From Nitrosomonas sp. Nm166 (GTDB lineage: Bacteria; Pseudomonadota; Gammaproteobacteria; Burkholderiales; Nitrosomonadaceae): 43,409 bases of DNA. Under the pieces are notes generated by a model. The model was not told the origin of the DNA. It worked only from the letters and a program-made list of their open reading frames with translations, and searched no databases. The stretch lies in contig NZ_FONE01000028.1 in assembly GCF_900112825.1 (NCBI RefSeq), positions 1 through 43,409 on the forward strand, written 5' to 3'. Position 1 is the stretch's first letter, and each line of letters opens with the position of its first letter. The position numbers and the translations under genes are program-made. Positions 27,910 through 37,976 of the stretch are shown here, in pieces.

Positions 27910-28293
27910 CTAGTGCAACGTTCTGGGTACACTTAGAATAAACTCCGGTATAGCAACATCAAAATGAATACCATCTTCTGCCACCATTTGATAACTGCCT
28001 TTCATCGATCCTACGGGAGTTGATATTACTGTTCCACTGGTATATTCAAAACTATCGCCCGGCTTAAGCAACGGCTGTTCACCCACTACTCCCAAACCAC
28101 GCACCTCTTGAATAGTCCCGTCACCATTATTGATAATCCAATGCCTGCTAATTAATTGCGTTGCGACAGTGCCCGTATTTTCAATGGTTATTGTGTAGGC
28201 AAACACATGCCGGTCACCATATTCATCGGATTGATCAGGCAAATACACTGTACGAATGCTGATATCAATTTCATATTTTTTATCTTCAGTCAT
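27910..28293 (-). CDS. apaG: ApaG protein
   Basis: This encodes 127 residues, the normal ApaG length. The fibronectin-type-III-like fold shows as VFAYTITIENTGTVATQLISRHWIINNGDG, then a GEQPLLKPGDSFEYTSGT block and GSMKGSYQMVAEDG. The role of ApaG is not established; its E. coli neighbours link it to divalent-cation and dinucleotide-phosphate metabolism. It is divergent from rpe with 149 bases between them and precedes the methyltransferase gene. Confidence 0.96.
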   Translation of the reverse strand: MTEDKKYEIDISIRTVYLPDQSDEYGDRHVFAYTITIENTGTVATQLISRHWIINNGDGTIQEVRGLGVVGEQPLLKPGDSFEYTSGTVISTPVGSMKGSYQMVAEDGIHFDVAIPEFILSVPRTLH

Positions 28294-28442
28294 TTTTTAT
28301 TTAGCATCCTTTTGAGTACTGTACCAAGAAAAAAGTGAAAAAACGTATCTCTTAAATTAATTTATTCATAAATCCTTATCTCTTTTACGCGCAATTTATC
28401 TTTTGCGGTTAAAATAATAACTTTATTTAAAGAGAGGCTTTC

Positions 28443-29120
28443 ATGTACCGCATTGCGCCCAGCATTCTTTCTGCCAATTTTGCCAAACTTGGTGACGAAA
28501 TAACCGCCGTCATCGATTCAGGAGCAGATATTATTCATTTTGATGTAATGGATAATCATTATGTTCCCAATCTCACGATCGGTCCTTTGGTATGCGAAGC
28601 CATTCGCCCCGTCACTGATGCAGTCATTGATGTGCATTTGATGGTTGAACCCGTTGATCGTATTATTCCAGATTTTGCCAAAGCAGGGGCTAATATCATT
28701 TCATTTCACCCTGAAGCGTCCAATCACATCGATCGCACCATCGGGTTGATTAAAGAGCAAGGCTGCAAGGCTGGCTTGGTATTTAATCCAGCTACACCGC
28801 TGTGTCATCTGGATCACGTGCTCGACAAACTGGACTTGATTTTAATCATGTCAGTTAATCCTGGTTTTGGCGGACAAAAATTTATTCCTGAAGCACTGAA
28901 TAAACTGCGTGCAGTCAGACAACGTATTGATGCCAGTGGTAAAGACATCATGCTGGAAATCGATGGCGGTGTCAAAGTTGATAACATTGCTGAAATCGCT
29001 CGTGCCGGCGCCGATACTTTTGTTGCAGGATCAGCCATTTATCAAGCTGGCAAAGATACTGATCCGCATCGTTATAACAGCATATTGGCAGCATTCCGCG
29101 CCGAATTAGCAAGAGTATAA
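28443..29120 (+). CDS. rpe: Ribulose-phosphate 3-epimerase
   Basis: This encodes 225 residues. It interconverts ribulose 5-phosphate and xylulose 5-phosphate in the pentose phosphate and Calvin cycles. The TIM-barrel motifs are [64 protein letters not shown] and [20 protein letters not shown] lies five bases before the ATG. It begins rpe-gph-trpE. In an autotroph the Calvin cycle use would be central, but that is inferred. Confidence 0.98.
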   Translation: MYRIAPSILSANFAKLGDEITAVIDSGADIIHFDVMDNHYVPNLTIGPLVCEAIRPVTDAVIDVHLMVEPVDRIIPDFAKAGANIISFHPEASNHIDRTIGLIKEQGCKAGLVFNPATPLCHLDHVLDKLDLILIMSVNPGFGGQKFIPEALNKLRAVRQRIDASGKDIMLEIDGGVKVDNIAEIARAGADTFVAGSAIYQAGKDTDPHRYNSILAAFRAELARV

Positions 29121-29163
29121 TTATTCATCGAAACTCGTAAGCTTATTGCTTCCTTATATTTAA

Positions 29164-29892
29164 ATGAACCATAGTCTTTTTAGCAACGCAGATACTTCTG
29201 TAAAAAAAATTGAATACCCGTTATCGATCAAAGTCATCATGATCGATCTGGACGGTACCCTGCTCAATACTGCTGAGGATCTCGCACTCGCCGCAAATCT
29301 GATGTTGAAAGATCTGGATATGCCGCAACAATCCGTTTCAACAATTCGCTCCTATATTGGCAAAGGCATACAGAAACTGGTGAAACGCACACTAACCGGC
29401 CGGCTTGATGACGAACCCGATGCTGCCTTATTTGCCAAGGCATTACCTATTTACGAGAAGCATTACGCGCATAATTTGAGTGTAAATACACGCCCCTATC
29501 CAGGTGTTTTGGAAGGTATCAAAGTGATGCAACAGGCAGGCTTCAAGCTAGCCTGTATCACTAACAAAGCTGAGGCTTTTACGATACCGTTGCTGCGTTC
29601 AACCGGATTATACGATCAATTTGAAATTGTATTATCTGGTGATAGTTTACCTAAGAAAAAGCCCGATCCAATGCCATTAACGTATATTTGCAAGCATTTT
29701 GGTGTACAGTCGCATGAAGCGCTGCTAATCGGCGATTCGCTGAATGATGCCATTGCTGCAAGAGCTGCCGGTTGCCATGTATTCTGCGTTCCTTACGGTT
29801 ATAACGAGGGACGCAACGTGTACGAACTTGATTGCGATGCCATTGTAGAATCCCTGCTGGATGCCTCAAAGCTGATTAAAAGACTGCCTTAG
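29164..29892 (+). CDS. gph: Phosphoglycolate phosphatase (HAD family)
   Basis: This encodes 242 residues. It removes phosphate from 2-phosphoglycolate, made by RuBisCO oxygenation or DNA repair. The HAD motifs are [11 protein letters not shown] (I), CITNKAEAF (II), KKKPDPMPL (III) and [17 protein letters not shown] (IV), and all catalytic Asp and Lys residues are in place. The first 26 residues before MIDLDG are a little long and no ribosome site is evident at 29164. It lies between rpe and trpE, a common order in betaproteobacteria. Confidence 0.95.
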   Translation: MNHSLFSNADTSVKKIEYPLSIKVIMIDLDGTLLNTAEDLALAANLMLKDLDMPQQSVSTIRSYIGKGIQKLVKRTLTGRLDDEPDAALFAKALPIYEKHYAHNLSVNTRPYPGVLEGIKVMQQAGFKLACITNKAEAFTIPLLRSTGLYDQFEIVLSGDSLPKKKPDPMPLTYICKHFGVQSHEALLIGDSLNDAIAARAAGCHVFCVPYGYNEGRNVYELDCDAIVESLLDASKLIKRLP

Positions 29893-29900
29893 AAATCAAA

Positions 29901-31373
29901 ATGACCGAGGCTGAATTCAATAAGCTCGCACAGCAAGGATACAATCGTATTCCAGTTGTGCTGGAAACCTTTGCCGATCTGGATACTCCTTTATCCATTT
30001 ATCTGAAACTGGCTAATCAACCCTATTCTTATTTACTGGAATCGGTACAGGGCGGTGAACGTTTCGGTCGATTTTCGTTTATCGGTCTGCCCGCAACTAC
30101 CCGTATCGAAGTCCGCGACAATCACGTTACCAGCGTGACTCATGGTCAATCCGAAACTATTACCGTTGATGATACCCTGGCTTTTATCGAATCCTATCTG
30201 GCGCAATTTAAGGCAGCACCCTGCCCGGCAGGCATCTCACGGTTTTGTGGCGGACTCGCAGGTTATTTTTCTTACGATACTGTACGTTATATCGAGCACA
30301 AACTAAAAGGTCATGCAAAGCCGGACACTTTAAACACACCCGATATCATGCTATTGCTATCAGAAGAATTGGCAGTGGTAGACAATCTTTCCGGTAAGCT
30401 ATATCTGATCGTTTATGTGAATCCGAGTAAAAAAGATGCCTATCAATCCGGGTGTAATCGCCTCAAGGCTTTACTGGCAAAGCTGCGTCAATCCATCGCC
30501 ATTCCAACCGAGCAGGCCGTTTCATCCAGCGCCGCGGTTTCCGAATTTCCTGAAGCAGACTTTAAAGCAGCTGTCGAGCGGGCAAAGCGGTATATCTATG
30601 ACGGCGATATCATGCAAGTCGTTTTATCCCAGCGCACGAGCAAGCCTTTTAATGCATGTCCATTGGCACTCTACCGCGCACTGCGCAGTCTCAATCCGTC
30701 ACCTTATATGTTTTTCTACTATTTTGATGATTTTCATGTGGTGGGTGCTTCTCCAGAAATATTGGTACGCCTTGAAGGCGATACGGTCACTGTCCGCCCG
30801 ATTGCAGGTACGCGCCCGCGCGGCAAAAATTCCCAAGAAGATGCTGCACTGGCAGCAGATCTGCTGGCCGACCCGAAGGAACTGGCGGAACATGTAATGC
30901 TTATGGACCTGGGCCGCAATGATATTGGTCGTGTTGCACAGACCGGAACCGTGAAAGTGACAGAGAAAATGCAAATAGAAAATTACTCGCATGTCATGCA
31001 TATCGTATCCAATGTAGAAGGTAAATTAAAACCCGGCTTGAATGCTATCAATGTCTTACGCGCCACATTTCCAGCCGGTACAGTCAGTGGCGCACCTAAA
31101 GTACGCGCCATGGAGATCATTGATGAACTGGAGAAATCCAAGCGCGGTGTTTATGCTGGTGCAGTCGGTTATCTGGGGTTCAATGGCGATATGGATCTGG
31201 CTATTGCAATCCGTACCGGAGTAATCAAGGATGGCCGCCTGCATGTGCAGGCAGGCGCAGGGATTGTTGCCGATTCGATTCCACAAAATGAATGGATTGA
31301 AACACAGAACAAAGCCAAGGCATTGCTGCGCGCCGCAGAAATTGCCGAAAATGGGCTGGATAGCAAAATCTGA
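29901..31373 (+). CDS. trpE: Anthranilate synthase component I
   Basis: This encodes 490 residues. It makes anthranilate from chorismate with ammonia or glutamine nitrogen, the first step of tryptophan synthesis. The Trp feedback site shows as [19 protein letters not shown]. The chorismate-binding domain has [19 protein letters not shown] and [15 protein letters not shown]. It starts eight bases after gph. The partner trpG does not follow; the next gene is on the opposite strand. So the glutamine amidotransferase must be encoded elsewhere. Confidence 0.98.
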   Translation: MTEAEFNKLAQQGYNRIPVVLETFADLDTPLSIYLKLANQPYSYLLESVQGGERFGRFSFIGLPATTRIEVRDNHVTSVTHGQSETITVDDTLAFIESYLAQFKAAPCPAGISRFCGGLAGYFSYDTVRYIEHKLKGHAKPDTLNTPDIMLLLSEELAVVDNLSGKLYLIVYVNPSKKDAYQSGCNRLKALLAKLRQSIAIPTEQAVSSSAAVSEFPEADFKAAVERAKRYIYDGDIMQVVLSQRTSKPFNACPLALYRALRSLNPSPYMFFYYFDDFHVVGASPEILVRLEGDTVTVRPIAGTRPRGKNSQEDAALAADLLADPKELAEHVMLMDLGRNDIGRVAQTGTVKVTEKMQIENYSHVMHIVSNVEGKLKPGLNAINVLRATFPAGTVSGAPKVRAMEIIDELEKSKRGVYAGAVGYLGFNGDMDLAIAIRTGVIKDGRLHVQAGAGIVADSIPQNEWIETQNKAKALLRAAEIAENGLDSKI

Positions 31374-31459
31374 TCCACTCAGCAAGAAATCTGCTGATAT
31401 ATACATTCTCTTGCAACCAAACGATCCGTCATCGAATCACGAACCGGCTTGGTTATTTT

Positions 31460-32050
31460 TTAGCTTGCGATCAGGGTAGATTCAATTTCCGCAAAACTCT
31501 GGGCTACATTGGTCGGGGTAATGATCATTCCAAGCTGTTTCTCAATTTGAGTCCAGGAAAAAATACCGCATATCCGAGGTAGTCCGATAGTATTATCGTC
31601 GATCACCAACGCATGCAATCGACCGCTTTCACGCAAACTGACCATAATATTACCGACTCTGGCGCGCTCCACTTCTTCCAGTGGGATGGCTTCCAGTTTC
31701 TCAAGCGGCGTCATGATATCCATCACCAGAATCTCACTATGCTTGACACCTCTTTCCTGGATGAATCGCAGGGGCTTCTCGCCCAGAATATCGGTTGCTG
31801 TGATAATTCCAGCCAGTGAATCGTCATCATTCATCACCAGTAATGTGCGAACGCCGCGCTGCATCATGTAGGTATTGGCAATTTCCATCGTGATACTCGG
31901 CGTGATGACGGCTGCGTGAATTTTGCGCAGGTCGGTCATGACTTCAAGCGCGGGTGAATCAAGCGTTACTGGATTAGGTGATACGGGTTGAGAAATCCGT
32001 ACAGTACCACTCAAATACTGTACATCAAGAGATTTATATCCATTCATCAT
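31460..32050 (-). CDS. Tandem CBS-domain protein
   Basis: This encodes about 196 residues from the ATG at 32050, which has GAGGGAG about 9 bases upstream; the frame runs up to 32086. Two CBS motifs lie at about residues 45-110 and 125-190: RTLLVMNDDDSLAGIITATD and ALVIDDNTIGLPRICGIFSW. CBS pairs bind adenosine nucleotides or SAM and act as energy sensors. There is no partner domain, so it probably acts in trans. It is convergent with trpE and shows no clear functional link to its neighbours. Confidence 0.88.
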   Translation of the reverse strand: MMNGYKSLDVQYLSGTVRISQPVSPNPVTLDSPALEVMTDLRKIHAAVITPSITMEIANTYMMQRGVRTLLVMNDDDSLAGIITATDILGEKPLRFIQERGVKHSEILVMDIMTPLEKLEAIPLEEVERARVGNIMVSLRESGRLHALVIDDNTIGLPRICGIFSWTQIEKQLGMIITPTNVAQSFAEIESTLIAS

Positions 32051-32176
32051 ATTGTGCACTCCCTCGAGAGAGTTAATGGGAACCACCTGACTTCAAAATA
32101 GGTGGCGTACTCTGAAATAAAACTCTACGCCGAATAGGAGGCAGAATCAATAGCCATGATATTAGCAGGGAAATGA

Positions 32177-33619
32177 TCAGTTTCGGTTATAAACCCATTG
32201 GACCAGCGTGTCCATGGCCATACGGGATTGCCCGGCTTGATCATGATTAATAAAAAAGATCACGATGATACGCCGCCCCCTTTTATCCAGCAGATAACCC
32301 GCCAGTGCGCGCACATTGCTCAAAGCGCCCGTTTTCATGTGCGCCAGTCCTTTCACCGGTGTGTCGGTAAAGCGATTCTTTAAAGTCCCATCCACGGCAG
32401 CAATCGGCAGAGATGAAATAAACTCCGGCATCACCGGGCTGTTAAACGCGGCCAGTAGCAGCTGCCCCATGTGCCGAGCACTGATACGTTCGGTGCGTGA
32501 CAATCCGGAGCCATTTTCCACCACCAGTTCTGGAAAATTCAATTGCTTGGCCGCCAGCCATTGCCGGATGGCCGCATCGGATTTAGCCAGTGTAGCTGGA
32601 GAATTATTGATCACGGCATCTCCCATACCCAAGGTTAAATAGAGCTGGCGTGCTGCAATATTATTGCTGAATTTATTGATGCCACGGATAATATCCGCCA
32701 GCGGCGGAGATTGATAAGTCTTTAATGGTAGTAAGTTCTGTGGTGCCTGTCCCGCCACTACATCGCCATGAAACAACCCGCCCTGCTGCGCCCATAGGTG
32801 CTTGAATAAATCACGGGTATAGATTGCGCTGTCTTGCAGGCTCAGCATATAGGATTGTTTTCCGCATTGACTAGAAAAACTCCCATTCAGAACAACTGTA
32901 AAATCATTTTTATTTTCTTCATTAGCAATCGCATCAATCGTCAGCAAATTTAGCCAATTGCCGCATGTGCCGTGTGTGAGCTTCAAGTTATTCTGGACTC
33001 GCAAAGACGCCGGCAACGGATCAATGACTGCGCGCACCGAATTTTTTTCAGGGTGTGGAAACAAATGGATTGTGGAAGTCCGGTAATTGACCAATAAAGC
33101 TTCCGGAAGAATGTTGTAGGTACGGTAGGGCTGTCCATCAAATTCACCCGGATCACCGTTGGGAATATCATAATGCGTGTGATCCAGAACCAGATTGCCT
33201 TTAATCTCATGCAATCCAGTTTGACGTAAGCGATGGATCAATAACCAGAAATTTTCCAGATCGAGCTTGGGGTCGCCATAGCCTTTAATGATAAGATCGC
33301 CATACAACACACCCTCAATCATTCTGCCATTCGCATACAATAGGGTGGGCCAGGTATAAGCAGGTCCTAATAACTCCAGCCCGGCGTATGTCGTCAGTAA
33401 CTTCATCACTGAAGCAGGATTCATGGACAAATCCGCGTTAACCGCTATGATTGGTTTATTAATACCGATTTCCTGGACATAGGCACCCACCGCCGTTTCC
33501 GGAATCGTCGCCTGCTGTAGTTTTTGTTTAACGACGAGCGGTAGTCCGTGTGCAAATGCCGGAGCCAATAATCCACTTTGCAGCATCAACAAGCCGAGAT
33601 ACCAATAAATCCGAAGCAT
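32177..33619 (-). CDS. dacB: D-alanyl-D-alanine carboxypeptidase/endopeptidase (PBP4, DacB)
   Basis: This encodes 480 residues. It trims and cleaves peptide cross-links in peptidoglycan. The signal peptide ends near PAFAHG. The penicillin-binding motifs are SVMK (SxxK), SNN (in INKFSNNIAARQLYL) and KTG (in MKTGALSNVRALAGYL). The large insertion between SxxK and SxN is typical of PBP4. It follows the small lipoprotein gene by 21 bases in the sucC-sucD-lipoprotein-dacB group. A GTGAG site precedes the ATG. Confidence 0.96.
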   Translation of the reverse strand: MLRIYWYLGLLMLQSGLLAPAFAHGLPLVVKQKLQQATIPETAVGAYVQEIGINKPIIAVNADLSMNPASVMKLLTTYAGLELLGPAYTWPTLLYANGRMIEGVLYGDLIIKGYGDPKLDLENFWLLIHRLRQTGLHEIKGNLVLDHTHYDIPNGDPGEFDGQPYRTYNILPEALLVNYRTSTIHLFPHPEKNSVRAVIDPLPASLRVQNNLKLTHGTCGNWLNLLTIDAIANEENKNDFTVVLNGSFSSQCGKQSYMLSLQDSAIYTRDLFKHLWAQQGGLFHGDVVAGQAPQNLLPLKTYQSPPLADIIRGINKFSNNIAARQLYLTLGMGDAVINNSPATLAKSDAAIRQWLAAKQLNFPELVVENGSGLSRTERISARHMGQLLLAAFNSPVMPEFISSLPIAAVDGTLKNRFTDTPVKGLAHMKTGALSNVRALAGYLLDKRGRRIIVIFFINHDQAGQSRMAMDTLVQWVYNRN

Positions 33620-33640
33620 TTAACTCACAATCTTATAAAC

Positions 33641-33946
33641 TTATTTTTTCATATTGCACATTGCAAACCCGTCATCCCACCCCATGCGGTATTGATCATC
33701 CTTGTCGTAACGATTGAGATCTTTAAAGGCCCAGCTCGTTCTTTTGGCCGTTTCACAACCATCGATATAGCCTTGCTGCGTGCTCACCGGATAACCGGTC
33801 AGATTGTATTTAGGTTTTGCACTTTCAGGTAACGGACCTGCCGGGCGTTCGGGTTTTCTTGCCGGAAGCTGGTACTTTGGCTGAACTGCGCAAGCGGAAA
33901 CAATTAACACGACAAAAATGATTAAAAACGATAAACAATAACGCAT
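33641..33946 (-). CDS. Small lipoprotein of unknown function
   Basis: This encodes 101 residues. The lipobox IVSAC follows a hydrophobic signal (MRYCLSFLIIFVVLIVSAC), so it is a lipoprotein of the outer membrane or periplasm. The mature part is Pro-rich, then has GYIDGCETAKR and YRMGWDDGFAMCNMKK, with two cysteines likely to form a disulfide. I do not recognise a named family. It lies between sucD and dacB in one direction; sharing an operon with dacB suggests a cell-envelope role. Confidence 0.8.
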   Translation of the reverse strand: MRYCLSFLIIFVVLIVSACAVQPKYQLPARKPERPAGPLPESAKPKYNLTGYPVSTQQGYIDGCETAKRTSWAFKDLNRYDKDDQYRMGWDDGFAMCNMKK

Positions 33947-33980
33947 AAGTAAATGCCTTTGATAATTGCCAGAAATTACA

Positions 33981-34856
33981 CTACAGAACCGATTTCAACA
34001 GCTTACCCATTTCAGCCGGATTGCGGGTGACCTTTATGCCGCAGGATTCCATCACTTCCAGCTTTTCTTGCGCTGTGCCCCTGCCGCCGGAAATAATCGC
34101 GCCGGCATGCCCCATCCGCTTACCCGGCGGCGCTGTCACACCGGCGATAAATCCCACCACCGGTTTCCGCATATGATCTTTCACCCAGCGCGCGCAATCC
34201 TCTTCGTCCGTTCCGCCGATCTCTCCCACCATTAGCACCGCATCGGTTTCATCGTCATCATTGAACAATTGCATGACATCGAGGTGTTTCAGTCCATTCA
34301 CCGGGTCGCCGCCGATCCCGATGCAGGTGGACTGCCCTAACCCAAGTGCCATCAATTGCGCGACCGCTTCATAGGTTAATGTACCGGAGCGTGAAACTAC
34401 CCCAATGCGGCCTTTTTTATGGATGTACCCTGGCATGATGCCAATTTTGATTTCATCCGGCGTAATGATTCCGGGACAGTTAGGGCCGATCAAGCGAGTC
34501 TTCTTGCCCTGCATTTTGTAGCGGGTGCGTAGCATATCCCGTACTGGGATACCTTCGGTAATACAAATCACCAAATCCAGTTCGGCTTCCACAGCTTCAT
34601 CAATGGCTGCTGCAGCAAAAGGCGGCGGCACATAAATGACTGAAACATTCGCACCGGTTTGCTGTTTGGCTTCCTTGACCGTAGCATAAACCGGAATGCC
34701 TTCAAAATTCTCACCCGGCTTGCGCGGATTCACACCGGCGACAAAACAAGCCTTGCCATTCGCGTAATCACGGCACATCCGGGTATGAAATTGTCCGGTT
34801 TTACCGGTAATGCCCTGGGTCATGACTCGGCTGTTGCGATTAATCAAGATAGACAT
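33981..34856 (-). CDS. sucD: Succinyl-CoA synthetase, alpha subunit
   Basis: This encodes 291 residues. With SucC it converts succinyl-CoA to succinate with ATP or GTP formation in the TCA cycle. The CoA-binding Rossmann domain begins [24 protein letters not shown]. The phosphorylated histidine lies in [11 protein letters not shown], and [11 protein letters not shown] and [13 protein letters not shown] are family blocks. It starts 15 bases after sucC, with AAAGGAG ten bases before the ATG. Confidence 0.97.
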   Translation of the reverse strand: MSILINRNSRVMTQGITGKTGQFHTRMCRDYANGKACFVAGVNPRKPGENFEGIPVYATVKEAKQQTGANVSVIYVPPPFAAAAIDEAVEAELDLVICITEGIPVRDMLRTRYKMQGKKTRLIGPNCPGIITPDEIKIGIMPGYIHKKGRIGVVSRSGTLTYEAVAQLMALGLGQSTCIGIGGDPVNGLKHLDVMQLFNDDDETDAVLMVGEIGGTDEEDCARWVKDHMRKPVVGFIAGVTAPPGKRMGHAGAIISGGRGTAQEKLEVMESCGIKVTRNPAEMGKLLKSVL

Positions 34857-34871
34857 AATAAGCGAACTCCT

Positions 34872-36056
34872 TTATGACTGAGGTGAGGATGATTTAGCTT
34901 TAGTCGCATTAACCGCTTTCTGCGCCGCATCGGCCATATTATCCGCCGAGATGATCGGCAAGCCGGAGTCAGCCAGAATTTTTTTTCCAATCTCTACATG
35001 AGTGCCTTCCAGGCGCACAATCAATGGCACAGCGAGATGCACATCGCGAGCTGCCATGACAATGCCCTGTGCAATCACATCGCATTTCATGATGCCGCCG
35101 AAGATATTGACCAGAATGGCTTGCAGCTTGGGATTGCTCAGCATCAACTTAAACGCCTCGGTTACTTTCTCCGCCGTTGCACCGCCGCCGACATCGAGAA
35201 AATTAGCGGGATTTCCGCCATACAATTTGATGATATCCATCGTAGCCATCGCCAGCCCGGCCCCATTCACCAGGCATCCGATATTGCCATCCAGCGAAAT
35301 ATACGATAGCTCATGCTTAGACGCTTCAATTTCGAGTGGATCTTCCTCATCCAGATCGCGCAAAGCGACAATCTCAGGGTGACGGAACAACGCATTGTCG
35401 TCAAAATTCATTTTGGCATCGAGGGCCATTACCTGCTGCTCGGCGGTTAATGTCAAAGGATTAATCTCCAGCAGCGACGCATCGGACTCATCAAAGGCCT
35501 CATATAAACTTTGCAATAAAGTTACCGCCTGCGGCAAGTTTTGGGCAGGAATACCGATTTTTTGTGTAGCTTCTACAGCCTGCTGCTGACTGAGGCCCGC
35601 GATCGGATCAACATACACTTTATGAATTTTCTCAGGCGTTTCAGCCGCCACTTTTTCAATTTCCATGCCGCCTTCCGAGCTCGTGATCAGACACACGCGC
35701 TGGCGGCTGCGGTCTACCACCATGCCGACATAGAATTCCTTCTCGATAGGCACCCCCTGCTCGATAAAAAGTCGGTGTACTATCTGTCCTTCCGGGCCGG
35801 TTTGATGAGTAACCAAGCGCATATTCAGAATTTCGCTTGCGCGCTGCCGTACCTCATCCAACGACTTAGCCACTTTCACTCCACCACCTTTACCCCGCCC
35901 GCCTGCATAAATCTGCGCCTTGACAACCCATACCTTGCCGCCCAATTGCTGCGCAGCACTGACCGCTTCGTCAACACTGAAACAAGCAATACCTTTCGGA
36001 GTGACAACGCCATATTTTTGCAAAATCTCTTTTGCCTGATATTCGTGAATTTTCAT
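34872..36056 (-). CDS. sucC: Succinyl-CoA synthetase, beta subunit
   Basis: This encodes about 394 residues from the ATG at 36056, which has GGGGAT six bases upstream; a GTG at 36062 is less likely. The ATP-grasp domain begins [18 protein letters not shown] and includes [18 protein letters not shown]. The [22 protein letters not shown] block and NFLDVGGGA match SucC. It forms the complex with SucD. No sdh, odh or other TCA genes are adjacent. Confidence 0.97.
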   Translation of the reverse strand: MKIHEYQAKEILQKYGVVTPKGIACFSVDEAVSAAQQLGGKVWVVKAQIYAGGRGKGGGVKVAKSLDEVRQRASEILNMRLVTHQTGPEGQIVHRLFIEQGVPIEKEFYVGMVVDRSRQRVCLITSSEGGMEIEKVAAETPEKIHKVYVDPIAGLSQQQAVEATQKIGIPAQNLPQAVTLLQSLYEAFDESDASLLEINPLTLTAEQQVMALDAKMNFDDNALFRHPEIVALRDLDEEDPLEIEASKHELSYISLDGNIGCLVNGAGLAMATMDIIKLYGGNPANFLDVGGGATAEKVTEAFKLMLSNPKLQAILVNIFGGIMKCDVIAQGIVMAARDVHLAVPLIVRLEGTHVEIGKKILADSGLPIISADNMADAAQKAVNATKAKSSSPQS

Positions 36057-36147
36057 AGGCACATCCCCATTCTCAGTTTTAAATAATTCAAATTCACACT
36101 TAATCTGAAGCAGAAGCTTGGCTGCCTCATCAGAGGCTTGATCGACG

Positions 36148-37515
36148 CTATTTAATCCATACGGTTTTGATATTCACAAACTCACGGATGCCGTGATAGG
36201 ACAACTCTCTGCCATATCCTGAATCTTTAACACCGCCAAATGGCAAACGTGGATCGCTTTTGACGATGCCATTGACAAAAACACTACCGGCATGAATTTG
36301 CCGCGCCAACGCTTCACCCCGAACCGTATCGCGCGTCCATATACTGCCTCCCAGACCAAAAGGCGTAAGGTTAGCCAATCTGATCGCTTCTTCGGTATTT
36401 TTTACGCGCACTATCGCAGCAACAGGACCAAACAATTCTTCATCAAAGGCTGGCATACCGGGACGAACATGATCCAGAATCGTCGGTGCATAATAATAAG
36501 CACCTTGCGTTCCCATAAAGGAACCGCCGATTACGAGTTTTGCGCCCGAAATCAAACTTCGCTCAACTTGCGCGTGTAATTGTATGCGCAAATCTTCACG
36601 TGCCAGTGGCGCAATACCGGTAGCGTCATTTTTCGGATCACCGCTGTGCAGTTGATCGACCAGAGTTTTAAAGTGCTCTACAAAGGAATCAGCAATAGAG
36701 TCCAAGAGAATGAAACGTTTGGCGGCAATGCAGCTTTGCCCCATATTTTGAAAACGAGCCAATAAGGCTTGCCTGGCTGTCAATTCGATATCTGCATCGT
36801 CAAACACAATAAAAGGATCCGATCCACCAAGCTCGAGTACGCATTTTTTTAAATGCTGACCAGCAATGGCGGCTACCCGGCGCCCTGCAGTACTGCTGCC
36901 AGTCAGGGTAACAGCGGCAATCCGCTTGTCAGCAACCACCGCTTCAGCCTGCTCAGCAGTGATCATCAAGGTACGAAAAGTATGGGCTGGAAATCCGGCT
37001 TGCTGAAATGCATCTTCCAGTGCAAGGGCGCAACGCGGAACATTCGATGCATGTTTTAACACAACAGTATTCCCTGCCATCATCGCTGGCGCAGCCGCGC
37101 GAATTAATTGCCAGAATGGAAAATTCCACGGCATAATGCATAACACTGTGCCTAAAGGCTGATAAACAACCAGGCTGCGGCTGGCATCGGATGCGATCAT
37201 CTCATCACTGAGATAGGATTGCGCATGGTCTGCATAATGATCACAGCCGATGGCACATTTCTCTACTTCCGCCCCGGCTTCTTTTAATAATTTTCCCATC
37301 TCATCCGTGATCAGATTGGCATAATCCTCACTGTTCTGACGGAATACCTGCGCAAGGTTTCGCATCATTCGTGATCTCTGCTCAAAACTAAGCGCAGCCC
37401 AGCCGGTTTGCGCAGACTCAACCTGACTCAACACCGTATTGATTTCGTCAGTTTGCCATGTAGCAAAGGATTGCAGGGTTTGACCGGTCGCTGGATTGAT
37501 TGACAACATCGACAT
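36148..37515 (-). CDS. NAD(P)-dependent aldehyde dehydrogenase, succinate-semialdehyde type
   Basis: This encodes 455 residues. The start [20 protein letters not shown] is close to the Sad/YneI-type succinate-semialdehyde dehydrogenases. The nucleotide loop is [12 protein letters not shown], the active-site Glu is in [10 protein letters not shown] and the nucleophile Cys in [12 protein letters not shown]. The C-terminal [15 protein letters not shown] is typical. GAGGAT lies before the ATG. It follows the amgK-murU-pepP group and lies just upstream of sucCD. Succinate could enter the TCA cycle this way, but the substrate is inferred from family only. Confidence 0.9.
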   Translation of the reverse strand: MSMLSINPATGQTLQSFATWQTDEINTVLSQVESAQTGWAALSFEQRSRMMRNLAQVFRQNSEDYANLITDEMGKLLKEAGAEVEKCAIGCDHYADHAQSYLSDEMIASDASRSLVVYQPLGTVLCIMPWNFPFWQLIRAAAPAMMAGNTVVLKHASNVPRCALALEDAFQQAGFPAHTFRTLMITAEQAEAVVADKRIAAVTLTGSSTAGRRVAAIAGQHLKKCVLELGGSDPFIVFDDADIELTARQALLARFQNMGQSCIAAKRFILLDSIADSFVEHFKTLVDQLHSGDPKNDATGIAPLAREDLRIQLHAQVERSLISGAKLVIGGSFMGTQGAYYYAPTILDHVRPGMPAFDEELFGPVAAIVRVKNTEEAIRLANLTPFGLGGSIWTRDTVRGEALARQIHAGSVFVNGIVKSDPRLPFGGVKDSGYGRELSYHGIREFVNIKTVWIK

Positions 37516-37601
37516 GGGAAGGATCCTCAGAAATTTAATATAATTTTAACAGTGCAAATTTCAGCAGAATATACCAACTATACCAACGCTATCTCAAAGG
37601 G

Positions 37602-37976
37602 TTATTTCTTTTGCTTACCTGAATGAACTTCTGTTTCTTCAATGATCTGCGCATCTTCGATGACCACCGCTCGATCAGATTCAGTTTGCCGTTTAAAATC
37701 ATTTAAATCATCCGGTTGATGCATCGTACTTTCAAAATTCCTGCGCAACCACCAGAATCGTATGCCAATCACCACGACAGCCACTAGAAGTAAAGTAAGA
37801 AAGGCCGCAAAAAAGAAAACGCCTATAAGCACCAGGACAACCACAACCGGAATGAGCATCGCGTAGGTAAGCCAGCGGTGCATGGTAGAAATCGGCACGC
37901 GCTGATATTCTCCTGATTCTTTCTGGTGATATTCAGAAACCTTGTCGATAATAATTTTCCTCTCTTCATCGTTCAT
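37602..37976 (-). CDS. Small membrane protein of unknown function
   Basis: This encodes 124 residues. Two adjacent hydrophobic helices (about residues 34-55 and 57-75) sit between a basic N-terminal part and an acidic, Glu-rich C-terminal tail. No known domain was recognised. Its start overlaps the pepP stop by four bases (ATGA), so it is translationally coupled to pepP. It could be an inner-membrane accessory protein; no function can be named. Confidence 0.8.
   Translation of the reverse strand: MNDEERKIIIDKVSEYHQKESGEYQRVPISTMHRWLTYAMLIPVVVVLVLIGVFFFAAFLTLLLVAVVVIGIRFWWLRRNFESTMHQPDDLNDFKRQTESDRAVVIEDAQIIEETEVHSGKQKK

Noticed and set aside
33981..36056. Possible malate-CoA ligase (mtkA/mtkB) instead of sucCD
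   Set aside because: Residue blocks follow succinyl-CoA synthetase more closely, and no serine-cycle genes are nearby.
35541..36086. Plus-strand frame of 181 codons inside sucC
   Set aside because: It lies antisense to a full-length conserved gene and shows no motif or start signal.
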